A stretch of 64,000 nt of DNA from Nodosilinea sp. P-1105 (GTDB lineage Bacteria; Cyanobacteriota; Cyanobacteriia; Phormidesmidales; Phormidesmidaceae), in assembly GCF_012911975.1 (NCBI RefSeq), contig NZ_SMDQ01000002.1:141347-205346 (forward strand), written 5' to 3'. Positions within the stretch are counted from its first letter, which is position 1; each line of letters starts with the position of its first letter. The position numbers and the translations under genes are program-made. Under the pieces are notes generated by a model. The model was not told the origin of the DNA. It saw only the letters and a list, made by a program, of their open reading frames with translations, and did no database searches. Of the stretch, positions 36,388 through 44,090 are shown piece after piece.

Positions 36388-37791
36388 ATGTTGCTCAAAC
36401 CTCTGCATATGGCCTTTGGGAAGCTGCTCCGCCAGGTTAACCCTGTGGCAAAACCTCGACCAACTTCGACCGGACGGCCCACACCATCACGACAGGTGAA
36501 TCGATGGGTTTGGTGGCTAGCGCCTGGGCTACTAGTCAAGCGCTGGCTGTTTTTAAGTGTGACGGGTGTCTTGCTAGTCGGCATCGGCTTAATGGTTTGG
36601 CTCAACCTGACGCCAGTCTTTCGTACTGGTCGGGTATTAGGGGACATTCTCAGGGCCATCACCACCTATTTTCCTAGCTATGTCAGTGGCCCTGTGGGGA
36701 TTTTGCTAGGCCTAGGTTTAATTCTGTGGGGTCAGACTCGTGCCGTCGGGGCCATTACTGATGTACTAGTACCCGATCAAGAGGAAAAGCTGCTGGACGT
36801 TCTACTCACCCAGCGACGCCTGTCTCGGGGACCGAAGATCGTGGTGATTGGTGGTGGCACTGGGCTGTCCAACCTGCTGCGAGGGCTCAAACATTACAGC
36901 GCTAATATTACCGCCATTGTCACTGTGGCTGACGATGGCGGCTCCTCTGGACGCCTGCGCCGAGAGATTGGGGTGCTACCCCCTGGCGACATTCGTAACT
37001 GCCTATCCGCCCTGGCGGACGAAGAAAAGCTTTTGACGGAGCTGTTTAAGTACCGATTTGAGGCAGGTAGTGGCTTAGTCGGACACAGTTTCGGCAACTT
37101 GTTTCTAACGGCCATGAGTGAGGTGACTGGCGACCTAGAACAGGCGATCGCCGCCAGTTCTAAAGTATTGGCCATCCGCGGCCAGGTGCTGCCGTCTACC
37201 CTAAGCGATGTGCAGCTGTGGGCTGAGCTAAAGGATGGTCGCAGAATTGTGGGTGAGTCTAAAATTGCTGAGGCGCGGGGACAAATTGTCACCATTGGTT
37301 GTCTGCCCGCTAACCCGCCAGCCCTGCCTAAGGCCATTAAAGCCATTGAAGAGGCCGACTATATCGTCATTGGCCCCGGCAGCCTATATACCAGTATTAT
37401 TCCTAACCTATTGGTGCCAGAGATTGTCGAGGCCATAGCGGTCCAGCGGGTACCCCGAATTTATGTGTGCAACATCATGACCGAACCTGGAGAGACCGAA
37501 GGCTTCTCGGTCTCTGATCATATTCGCGCGATTGACTCAGCCTGTGGACGTTACCTATTTGACGGTGTACTGGTGCAAAAGGCCCTACCCTCTGCGGCGG
37601 TGATCACCCACTATGCTAAGCAAGGGGTAGGCCCTGTATTGCTGGATAGAGACGCCATTACAGCATCCGGGCGACGAATTATTGCCGCCAACATCATGGA
37701 AGAGCAGACTAATCTGACCGTGCGTCACAATTCGCAACATTTAGCTCGGGTGCTGTTGCGATGGTATTCCCGTACCCAGCGGCTATGGTAG
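36388..37791 (+). CDS. YvcK/CofD-like UDP-sugar-binding regulator with membrane-anchored N-terminus
   Basis: A protein of about 467 residues in the YvcK (gluconeogenesis factor) family, which binds UDP-GlcNAc and links central carbon flux with cell wall synthesis. The core starts [20 protein letters not shown], then [55 protein letters not shown] and [18 protein letters not shown]. Unlike the Bacillus protein it has about 150 extra N-terminal residues with two membrane helices ([33 protein letters not shown]), a form I know from cyanobacteria and actinobacteria. The ATG at 36388 ([14 protein letters not shown]) is chosen over the GTG at 36334. Monocistronic. Confidence 0.88.
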   Translation: MLLKPLHMAFGKLLRQVNPVAKPRPTSTGRPTPSRQVNRWVWWLAPGLLVKRWLFLSVTGVLLVGIGLMVWLNLTPVFRTGRVLGDILRAITTYFPSYVSGPVGILLGLGLILWGQTRAVGAITDVLVPDQEEKLLDVLLTQRRLSRGPKIVVIGGGTGLSNLLRGLKHYSANITAIVTVADDGGSSGRLRREIGVLPPGDIRNCLSALADEEKLLTELFKYRFEAGSGLVGHSFGNLFLTAMSEVTGDLEQAIAASSKVLAIRGQVLPSTLSDVQLWAELKDGRRIVGESKIAEARGQIVTIGCLPANPPALPKAIKAIEEADYIVIGPGSLYTSIIPNLLVPEIVEAIAVQRVPRIYVCNIMTEPGETEGFSVSDHIRAIDSACGRYLFDGVLVQKALPSAAVITHYAKQGVGPVLLDRDAITASGRRIIAANIMEEQTNLTVRHNSQHLARVLLRWYSRTQRLW

Positions 37792-37819
37792 CGATAACCT
37801 ACCTAGACCAAAGGTTTCC

Positions 37820-38068
37820 CTAGGACGGATCGGCCTTGAAGCGTTTGGTGATCCAACCCACTACTCCACTGGCGATCGCCCCAGCCATCAAAATACTGAT
37901 CGCTGGCAAAATCAGTGGATTCCAGAGGGAATACCAAAGGTTAAGCCCTAGCTCCAGGTTCATGGTGTGGCCGATCACAGCGACCACAAACCAAGCAAAA
38001 CTGAGTAATACTAAGGCCAAATCAACCACCAGGATCCAACTAATCAGGCTAGAAATGCGGCCCACCAA
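37820..38068 (-). CDS. Small two-helix membrane protein
   Basis: An 82-residue protein with two hydrophobic helices (ILVVDLALVLLSFAWFVVAV and LILPAISILMAGAIASGVVG), a loop with NLELGLNLWYSLWN, and a basic end (WITKRFKADPS). It is convergent with the YvcK-type gene, their stops 28 bp apart. No family recognised; probably a conserved cyanobacterial membrane peptide. The start has a purine-rich site (GGAGAGATC) upstream, supporting translation. Confidence 0.6.
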   Translation of the reverse strand: MVGRISSLISWILVVDLALVLLSFAWFVVAVIGHTMNLELGLNLWYSLWNPLILPAISILMAGAIASGVVGWITKRFKADPS

Positions 38069-38098
38069 GATCTCTCCTCCGTGACTGTCATCGTCGAT

Positions 38099-38128
38099 AA
38101 AATAGGCTGTCCCATGATTGGAACAGCC
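38099..38128 (-). terminator. Possible terminator for the small minus-strand gene at 38220
   Basis: On the minus strand GGCTGT (38128-38123 side) pairs with ACAGCC, followed by TATTTTA. A second small hairpin (CAAACGG/CCGTTTG) lies at 38133-38150. The T-run is short, so efficiency is uncertain. Confidence 0.4.
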
Positions 38129-38219
38129 CTACAAACGGATTACCGTTTGAATTGATAGCTCTGATCACTATAGCAACCATCAACCCTGATCAGAATCAGG
38201 CGTTGACAGATGGCTTGAG

Positions 38220-38402
38220 CTAACCTTCGTTGTCAGATAGCAACAGATTGTCAGGGTCAACATAGTGGCACACGGCATCGTCCACACAGATCAACGCCCA
38301 ACCAGAGGCTTCAATGCTAACCAACTCGTAGTCAGCGTCCTGCACAAAGAATCCTTTATGGTTACGAGTTTCGGGCTTGAGTCCAACGGAATTACCAGAC
38401 AT
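38220..38402 (-). CDS. Small hypothetical protein (60 aa)
   Basis: A 60-residue protein, MSGNSVGLKPETRNHKGFFV to NLLLSDNEG. The ATG at 38402 is preceded by CTGGAGAAC, a good ribosome binding site, so it is preferred to the longer frame beginning 38489. The sequence is acidic and soluble, with IEASGWALICVDDAVCHYVD containing two cysteines seven residues apart. No family recognised. A possible terminator lies downstream at 38099-38150. Confidence 0.55.
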   Translation of the reverse strand: MSGNSVGLKPETRNHKGFFVQDADYELVSIEASGWALICVDDAVCHYVDPDNLLLSDNEG

Positions 38403-38489
38403 GACAATGTTCTCCAGAAAACAACGATTAGCGCTAATAGTGAAGAAAAGCTTATGGCTTAGTTGAGAGAATCCTATCATTCTCTTCAT

Positions 38490-38835
38490 TAGAATTTTAT
38501 TAAGTAATTTAAGGCTTTATTGCAAGGCAAGACGTTGCATTTTTTAACTTGACTATTTCCGGAAAAGCGATCCCTTGGCATGTGGTTATTTACCTAGCCA
38601 TGCATATTTTTTCTGTCGCAGAAGAATAATTTACTGAAGTTTTGTTAATGTTCAACGTCACGGAAGAACTACATCGGAAACCAGCACAAATACTCAGCCA
38701 TTTATGTAGTAAAGCGTGATCCCCATAGCTTTCTCCTGCAAATGACTGCCGTAAGACCTAGGGCGCTTTGAGTATAAAGTGATGATTTTTACCGTTTGGC
38801 AGGTTCAGTGCGCTGCGCATAAATCGGTTAACCCT
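38490..38835. other. AT-rich gene-free segment
   Basis: About 345 bp of A/T-rich sequence upstream of the small gene at 38402. It includes plausible promoter-like A/T blocks around 38490-38520 and 38620-38645. No gene or repeat was recognised. Confidence 0.35.
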
Positions 38836-39002
38836 TCCTGATACCTGTGTAACCCATGCCTACTTCGACAGTTTGCCCCTCTGGGGCCGCTACACGCTAG
38901 CGAAGCCATGCCGCAGGCTATACAGCACAGGCCTTCCAGGAGGGGATGCTGACACCTGACACCTTCGGCAACGGTGGTTATATTTCTGCCAGGCAGGATT
39001 AG
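38836..39002. repeat. Inverted family-B repeat with a nested CTAGCGAAGCC module
   Basis: Read on the minus strand it starts CTAATCCTGCCTGGCAGAAA, continues AACCACCGTTGCCGAAGGTG and TCAGCATCCCCTCCTGG. Then a module containing GGCATGGCTTCGCTAGCGTG (38862-38948) interrupts it. It resumes CATGGGTTACACAGGTATCA. Compare the uninterrupted copy at 9612-9742. It abuts the next family-A element. Confidence 0.7.
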
Positions 39003-39104
39003 AACATCAGTATAGTATGTCAAGATCCCAGGGTTCTTAGGCTGATTAGCCGTGAGTTCAGGGCATCCCAGGGCAGAACCCTGGGATCTGTACCGGCGTT
39101 TTAG
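38999..39104. repeat. Family-A hairpin repeat, copy 3
   Basis: About 106 bp, starting TTAGAACATCAGTATAG and ending CTGTACCGGCGTTTTAG. Internal arms AGATCCCAGGGTTCT and AGAACCCTGGGATCT are perfect complements. The right end contains the TAA stop codon (39101-39103) of the minus-strand TonB-like gene. Confidence 0.8.
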
Positions 39105-39940
39105 GAAGTACAGTTGGCCTCGTCGTAAATCACCTTGACCGGGAGCCAGTGGGCGCGAGGCTCGGAGGAGGTATGGGGTTCAAAGCTTTGTTGGGCAGCC
39201 TGTTCGAGGGCATAGTCGTCCAACACGGGGTAGTTTGTACTGTCCAGCAGCTCAGGGGTTTGCATCAACGAACCATCGGCGTTCACAATTACCCCCACTA
39301 ACCCCTCTGCGGGGGGATCTGGGAGGCAGGTGGTGAGAGGGTATTGAATGGATAGGGGCGATTGCTCTTTCCCCAGTTCCGGCGTAACGTCTGGGCCTAA
39401 GTCTTGACTGACGGCTTCTATCCAACCAGGCACCACATCAAACGTAAATCGTCTGAAGTTATCTGCTGTGAGGGATTTGTTGCGGTTGACGTACTCGTAC
39501 TCAGACGGGGTGCGCAGTCGTTCTGCCGTCGTCAGGGGCGCTGACGGTTGGGGGGTAGGCTCTGGGGGAGCGGCTGGGGCGAGCGCCTCTGATTCTTCGG
39601 GCGTTGGTGGCGCTGCCGCTGGCGCTGGTGCCTGGGTTGGGGTTGGGGGGGCAGTTGGCTGACTAACTTGGGGCGGTGGCGCGGGGGTGGGGGCTACGGC
39701 TAGCATCGGCTCCGGTTCCGGCTCTGGTGTTGCCACCTCTGGGGTGGCTGGCAGTTGGACCACGTCAATCACGTCGGTGGCCGTATGGCTCTCTTCCGGC
39801 AAGGATTCAGCATCAGGAGAGCGATCGGTGACAGGCATGGACAGCACCACCCCATGCAGCCCCAGGGAGAGCAGTACCAACATTCCGCCCCCCCAGCGGG
39901 ACGGCCATACCGCCGACAGATCTTTGAAAAGAGCCACCAT
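39101..39940 (-). CDS. TonB-like energy transducer protein
   Basis: A 279-residue protein from MVALFKDLSAVWPSRWGGGM. One N-terminal membrane helix (GMLVLLSLGLHGVVLSM), a long Pro/Ala/Glu-rich periplasmic spacer (PEPEPEPMLAVAPTPAPPPQ), then a C-terminal domain. That domain contains GLVGVIVNADGSLMQTPELL and DDYALEQAAQQSFEP, the TonB C-terminal fold pattern (beta-strand-Asn-x-Asp-Gly). TonB transmits proton motive force to outer membrane receptors; some cyanobacterial members may have other roles. No ExbB/ExbD or receptor gene is adjacent. The stop codon lies in a family-A repeat. The ATG at 39940 is chosen over the frame start at 39982 because residues upstream do not fit the family. Confidence 0.72.
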   Translation of the reverse strand: MVALFKDLSAVWPSRWGGGMLVLLSLGLHGVVLSMPVTDRSPDAESLPEESHTATDVIDVVQLPATPEVATPEPEPEPMLAVAPTPAPPPQVSQPTAPPTPTQAPAPAAAPPTPEESEALAPAAPPEPTPQPSAPLTTAERLRTPSEYEYVNRNKSLTADNFRRFTFDVVPGWIEAVSQDLGPDVTPELGKEQSPLSIQYPLTTCLPDPPAEGLVGVIVNADGSLMQTPELLDSTNYPVLDDYALEQAAQQSFEPHTSSEPRAHWLPVKVIYDEANCTS

Positions 39941-40079
39941 AAAGTAGACTGCCTGAATGTGAGTGCTTCTACGCTGGCACAAGTTTTCCCAACTGTTAGG
40001 GGTGAACAGACAGTTTTTGTATTGTCGTCATCTATCGCCCATTTGGATGAATCTAGGGTGAGCAGACATTGGCTGGCTA

Positions 40080-41852
40080 GTGTTGTTACAGGACGAAAGA
40101 GTGGTGGAAAGCAGGCTATTGACCGATCCGTTTTTGCAGTACCCGACCGCCACGACTGTGCGGGTTGTCTGGTTTACGGAGTTCCCTGGGCAGCAGCACC
40201 AGGTCAGTTGGGGAGAGCCAGGCCAGGCAGGGGATGCGCCCCTGATTCACCAGGCAATGGCCACGACCCAGGTGCTGGGCCGCACCCGAGAGGATCCGCG
40301 ATCGCAGCTGGACCATCCTGACTTTGTCAACCTGTCCCACACGGTTCGGCGGCCGATCTGGCGTCACGAGGCGGTGGTGAGTGACCTACCACCGGGGCAG
40401 CGGCTACCCTACCGGGTATCCAGCCTGACTGAGGACGGTACATGGCTTCACAGTCGCGGTTTTACCCTGGCGGCGGCCCCCTTGCCAGGGCAGCCGCTGA
40501 AAATTCTACTGACCTCAGATCATCAAAACATGCCCATGGTGGCGGCTAATCTGCAAAAGGTGCAAGAAACCATAGGCCAGGTAGACGGCATCTTTTTTGC
40601 TGGCGACCTGGTCAACGTCCCCGATCGCGCCTCCGAATGGTTTGACGATAGGCGTGGCAATGGCTTTTTTCCCTGCCTGCAGGGGCACGCCAGCTATGAC
40701 TTGGACCACAACAACCACAACACCTGCTACCAAGGAGGGGAGTTGATTCAGCATGCACCGCTGTTTCCAGCGATCGGCAACCACGAAGTCATGGGGCGGT
40801 TCTCGGCTACGGCCCCGCTCAAACACCAGTTTAATGATGCTATCCCGCAGGCGATCGCTGAGGCCGTGTACGACTACCACACTGGCCTCTATAACCCCAG
40901 CAGAGATGACTCACTGCACCATCAATGGATCAAAGACAACTCGTTTAACACCGACACCTACGAAGCTCTCTTTACCCTACCTGCTAGTCAGGTGCCCCAG
41001 CCAAACCGCACCGACACCACCAGCCGCTACTACGCCATCACCTTTGGGGATATTCGGCTAGTAACCCTCTATGTCACTCAAATCTGGCGTCCGTACGATC
41101 TCAGCCCCACCGTCCGGGGTCGCTACCAAGAACGGGAAGCTGACCTCAATACCCCCCACCTGTGGGGCCACGGACAACATATCTTTGAGCCCATTGCCCA
41201 AGGCAGCGAACAATATCAGTGGCTAGAGCAGGAGCTGGCCAGCGATGCTTTCCGTCAGGCCAAATACAACGTAGTGATGCTGCACCACCCGCCCCACACC
41301 CTGGGTGATAACAGCGTTCCCGCCTTTACCAACCCAGTGGCTGTACAGGATAGATACCCCGATGGCCGCCTCCAGGCGATCCGCTACGAGTATCCCCTAG
41401 ACCAGGACTACATTGCCCGCGATCTAATCCCGTTACTCGAACAGGCTGGCGTGGATCTCGTGTTCTATGGCCACTCGCACCTGTGGAACCGATTTGTGTC
41501 ACCCACGGGCACCCACTACCTGGAAACCTCTAACGTGGGCAATTCCTATGGTGCTTTTTGGCGAGATCAGTCTCGTCCAGTGCCCCCGGCCAAAGCCGCT
41601 GATGCCATGGGCGGCTTTACCGCCGATTATTACGTCGCCCAGGGGGATCCAAACGGGCTAGAACCCGTAGTACCCACCCTGGCCCCACTGCTCGATGACG
41701 ACGGACAGCCCCTGCCCTATGTGGCCAGCAACGATATTACGGTGTTTAGCATTTTCAACACAGGCCAGGGCACGATCAGTAGCTACTACTTCGATACCCG
41801 TCAGCCCGAGTCTGCGGTGGTGAAATTTGACGAGTTTAGCCTGAAGGACTGA
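40080..41852 (+). CDS. Metallophosphoesterase, purple-acid-phosphatase-like
   Basis: A 590-residue protein. An N-terminal fibronectin-like domain (TTVRVVWFTEFPGQQHQVSW...LPYRVSSLTEDGTW) precedes the calcineurin-type fold: ILLTSDHQN, FFAGDLVNVPDR, FPAIGNHEVMG, VVMLHHPPHT and VFYGHSHLWNRF. These five motifs supply metal and phosphate ligands. The first reads SDHQ rather than the usual DxH/DxG, which may alter one metal site. No obvious signal peptide is present at the GTG start (MLLQDERVVE), which lies in a divergent 139-bp gap from the TonB-like gene. The substrate is unknown. A strong terminator follows. Confidence 0.82.
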   Translation: MLLQDERVVESRLLTDPFLQYPTATTVRVVWFTEFPGQQHQVSWGEPGQAGDAPLIHQAMATTQVLGRTREDPRSQLDHPDFVNLSHTVRRPIWRHEAVVSDLPPGQRLPYRVSSLTEDGTWLHSRGFTLAAAPLPGQPLKILLTSDHQNMPMVAANLQKVQETIGQVDGIFFAGDLVNVPDRASEWFDDRRGNGFFPCLQGHASYDLDHNNHNTCYQGGELIQHAPLFPAIGNHEVMGRFSATAPLKHQFNDAIPQAIAEAVYDYHTGLYNPSRDDSLHHQWIKDNSFNTDTYEALFTLPASQVPQPNRTDTTSRYYAITFGDIRLVTLYVTQIWRPYDLSPTVRGRYQEREADLNTPHLWGHGQHIFEPIAQGSEQYQWLEQELASDAFRQAKYNVVMLHHPPHTLGDNSVPAFTNPVAVQDRYPDGRLQAIRYEYPLDQDYIARDLIPLLEQAGVDLVFYGHSHLWNRFVSPTGTHYLETSNVGNSYGAFWRDQSRPVPPAKAADAMGGFTADYYVAQGDPNGLEPVVPTLAPLLDDDGQPLPYVASNDITVFSIFNTGQGTISSYYFDTRQPESAVVKFDEFSLKD

Positions 41853-41860
41853 CCCTAGAG

Positions 41861-41919
41861 CAATCCCCATAGGGACGTTGCCGCCCCCTATGGGGATTGG
41901 GTGTGTCTTTTTCGTTTTT
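41861..41919 (+). terminator. Rho-independent terminator of the metallophosphoesterase gene
   Basis: CAATCCCCATAGGG (41861-41874) pairs with CCCTATGGGGATTG (41886-41899), followed by a T-rich run (GTCTTTTTCGTTTTT). It begins 9 bp after the stop. Confidence 0.85.
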
Positions 41920-41932
41920 CTGCCAGGTGGCC

Positions 41933-42021
41933 CTAGGGCATCGGTTCAGTGTGGTTATGCTGCTTTAACGAGGCAATTGGCTGTCTAGCCAAGAAACCGG
42001 GTTTCTGTACCGGTGTACTAG
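41933..42021. repeat. Family-A ends with a different core, copy 4
   Basis: Starts CTAGGGCATCGGTTCAG and ends CTGTACCGGTGTACTAG like family A, but is 89 bp long. Its core contains AAGAAACCGGGTTTCT instead of the CCCAGGGTTCT arms. The right end contains the TAG stop codon (42018-42020) of the minus-strand shell protein gene. Confidence 0.7.
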
Positions 42022-42365
42022 CGCCCCATAGAGCCTGGTAGAATCGGCTGCTCTACCGCTTGGCGATAGATTTCTGTCTCTTCATTAAAGTCAATGGGCA
42101 TCACAGCAACCACATTTTCGTGGGGCCGGGGAATAATCACCCAGGTCTCTAAAATCCCGCCAGGGGTGTTTTCAGCCGCTTCCACCCCGGCCGCCATGGC
42201 GGCTTTGACCTCAGACACGTCACCCCGAATGTTAATGGCAAAGCGGGCGCTACCGGCTCGAATGTAGCCAATCAGGGTGACCCGACCGGCTTTGACCATC
42301 GCATCTGCGGCGGCTAATACCGGGGGAAATCCCCTGGTCTCTAATGAACCGACGGCCTGTGGCAT
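42018..42365 (-). CDS. ccmK4: Carboxysome shell protein, CcmK4-type BMC domain
   Basis: A 115-residue single bacterial-microcompartment domain: AVGSLETRGFPPVLAAADAM, VKAGRVTLIGYIRAGSARFA, INIRGDVSEVKAAMAAG, WVIIPRPHENVVAVMPIDF. Hexamers of such proteins tile the carboxysome facets. The pore-loop residues read RAGSA, as in CcmK4 rather than the KIGSG of CcmK1/CcmK2. CcmK4 usually has CcmK3 encoded beside it; no second BMC gene is here. A good ribosome binding site (GAGGAGATC) precedes the ATG. The stop codon lies in a family-A-like repeat. Paralogue assignment rests on the pore motif. Confidence 0.88.
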   Translation of the reverse strand: MPQAVGSLETRGFPPVLAAADAMVKAGRVTLIGYIRAGSARFAINIRGDVSEVKAAMAAGVEAAENTPGGILETWVIIPRPHENVVAVMPIDFNEETEIYRQAVEQPILPGSMGR

Positions 42366-42630
42366 GGCTGATCTCCTCAGAAAATCCTGTGTGCAAAAAA
42401 TCCCATCCTCAATTGTACGGGGCTAAGGTATCAATTGGTCTTGGGACTTTATCGGACCGACCCAATCGATCCTTCCTAGGCTGATGGGTCAAGGCCAAAA
42501 AGACTGAGTTTCCCATTAGGGCAAGGCCACAGATCAAGGGCCAGCGATCGGGGCATCTGCGGCAGTTCTTTACTTAGAGGATATTAGGACTTAATCTCAA
42601 CACCATACACGTTGCTGGAGTTAGCGATTT
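42366..42630. other. Divergent intergenic region, ccmK/exported protein
   Basis: About 265 bp holding promoters for both genes. No repeat or small gene was recognised. Confidence 0.35.
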
Positions 42631-43380
42631 ATGATGCTTCGTCGGTTCACACCACTCTGGATTAGCCTATCGGCAGTAGCAGCGACCATCGGTGTTTTAG
42701 ACAGCAGCGATCGCCCCTGGGCGATGGCTCAAGCGCCAGACAGCCTGCTGGCTCAAAATCGCACTACTATTCCCCCCAAGGTGTTAGCTGAAATCCGCCA
42801 AGGCCCCTTTAGTCAGACGATTTCGCTAGCAGACGGGGTAGCATTTGCAATTAAAGATAAAGATTACGTCCCGAGCATGCCAGCGATGGGGGTGTTTTCT
42901 CTCTGGGCGGATGTGCCCGATTGGCAGCGGCTGGAGATGGTGATGAAATACTGTGTCAGCAATCTTCAGATTGTCCACAATCAGGCGTCTCTGGTGGAAG
43001 TGGAGCTATTGGCTGGCGATACGTCCTTGGCCACCCTCGACCAGGTGCTTGAATCTGGCCCAGCCCGAATTAGCGAGGTAGAACCGCCCCAAGTTAGCAG
43101 TGTTAACACGGCGGTGTATTATGACCCGTTTTACAACACTTATTTCGCTAGCCCGTTTACGTTTGGGGTAGCCTATGCTCCAATGGTCACGCTTCCTGCC
43201 GTTGACTGTAGTGCCGGTACCACCCGATTTGACTTGATGCCAGTACGGGAAGCCCTAGCCACCTTGCCAAGTCAGACGTTGACCATGCGGTTATTGTTCA
43301 GTGACGGCAATACTGAGAACTGGCGACTGGGTAGAGGAACCGTCAACGCCCTGAAAGAACTGCCCTCAGTGCAACCATAG
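42631..43380 (+). CDS. Exported hypothetical protein
   Basis: A 249-residue protein with a probable signal peptide (MMLRRFTPLWISLSAVAATI), then an exported part starting near QAPDSLLAQNRT. The body looks beta-rich: FSQTISLADGVAFAIKDKDY, VFSLWADVPDWQRLEMVMKY, YYDPFYNTYFASPFTFGVAY, TLTMRLLFSDGNTENWRLG. Two cysteines (YCVSN, DCSAG) could form a disulfide in the periplasm. No family recognised. It is divergent from ccmK and convergent with the KDPG aldolase gene. Confidence 0.6.
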   Translation: MMLRRFTPLWISLSAVAATIGVLDSSDRPWAMAQAPDSLLAQNRTTIPPKVLAEIRQGPFSQTISLADGVAFAIKDKDYVPSMPAMGVFSLWADVPDWQRLEMVMKYCVSNLQIVHNQASLVEVELLAGDTSLATLDQVLESGPARISEVEPPQVSSVNTAVYYDPFYNTYFASPFTFGVAYAPMVTLPAVDCSAGTTRFDLMPVREALATLPSQTLTMRLLFSDGNTENWRLGRGTVNALKELPSVQP

Positions 43381-43426
43381 TTGCGCTGCGTCATGACTGG
43401 GGCATGACATAGGATACGTGTCTTGC

Positions 43427-44086
43427 CTACGGTTGCCTGTTAGCACCTTGATTCTGTTTGAGGTTGGTGACCAGTCGAGCTGCAGCGGTGGTAATTGTGC
43501 CCCAGTCTTCCTGAAGTACAGCCGTCTTGGCAAATAACCCGGTGGATAATCCGACTCCAGTGGCTCCGGCCTGAAGCAGGGGCAAGGCAGCGTCAACCGT
43601 GACCCCGCCGGTAGGCACCAGGGGAATATGGCCCAATGGCCCCTGCAAACTGCGAATGTAATCGGCTCCCCCCATGGCACTGATGGGAAACACCTTGACG
43701 GCACTGGCCCCAGCCTGCCAGGCGCGCACAATTTCGTTGGGGGTCAGGGCCCCGGGTACCATGGGTAAATTGTGGGTCTGAGCCCAGGCGAGTAAATCGG
43801 GAGCTGTGTATGGCCCAAACCCAAACATGGCTCCTGCTGCCTGGGCATTCTTGAGATCGGCCAGGGTCAGCAGCGTGCCGGCACCAATGGCGCAGTGGGG
43901 CAGCTGCTGCCGCAGCTGGGCCACAATCTGGGCCGGTTGGTCACTATTCCAGGTGATTTCAATCATTCGCATGCCACCCGCCGCCACCGCCTGAGCTAAA
44001 TGGATGCCTAGGGTAGGGCTAGGGGCACGAATAATGGCGATCGCCCGGTGCTGTTGCAGCCAGGTCAAAAAAGCGTCTGAGGTCAT
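43427..44086 (-). CDS. eda: KDPG/KHG aldolase
   Basis: A 219-residue aldolase of the Entner-Doudoroff pathway, cleaving 2-keto-3-deoxy-6-phosphogluconate to pyruvate and glyceraldehyde 3-phosphate. Motifs: AIAIIRAPSPTLGIHLAQAV, MIEITWNSDQPAQIV (with the catalytic Glu), IGAGTLLTLADLKNAQAAGA, and the Schiff-base Lys in ASAVKVFPISAMGGADYIRS, followed by LVPTGGVTVDAALPLL. All key residues are present. It starts 4 bp after the stop of the ABC exporter gene, so it is in the same operon. The enzyme is also proposed to act in proline or hydroxyglutarate turnover, so the exact flux is open. Confidence 0.92.
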   Translation of the reverse strand: MTSDAFLTWLQQHRAIAIIRAPSPTLGIHLAQAVAAGGMRMIEITWNSDQPAQIVAQLRQQLPHCAIGAGTLLTLADLKNAQAAGAMFGFGPYTAPDLLAWAQTHNLPMVPGALTPNEIVRAWQAGASAVKVFPISAMGGADYIRSLQGPLGHIPLVPTGGVTVDAALPLLQAGATGVGLSTGLFAKTAVLQEDWGTITTAAARLVTNLKQNQGANRQP

Positions 44087-44090
44087 CAGC

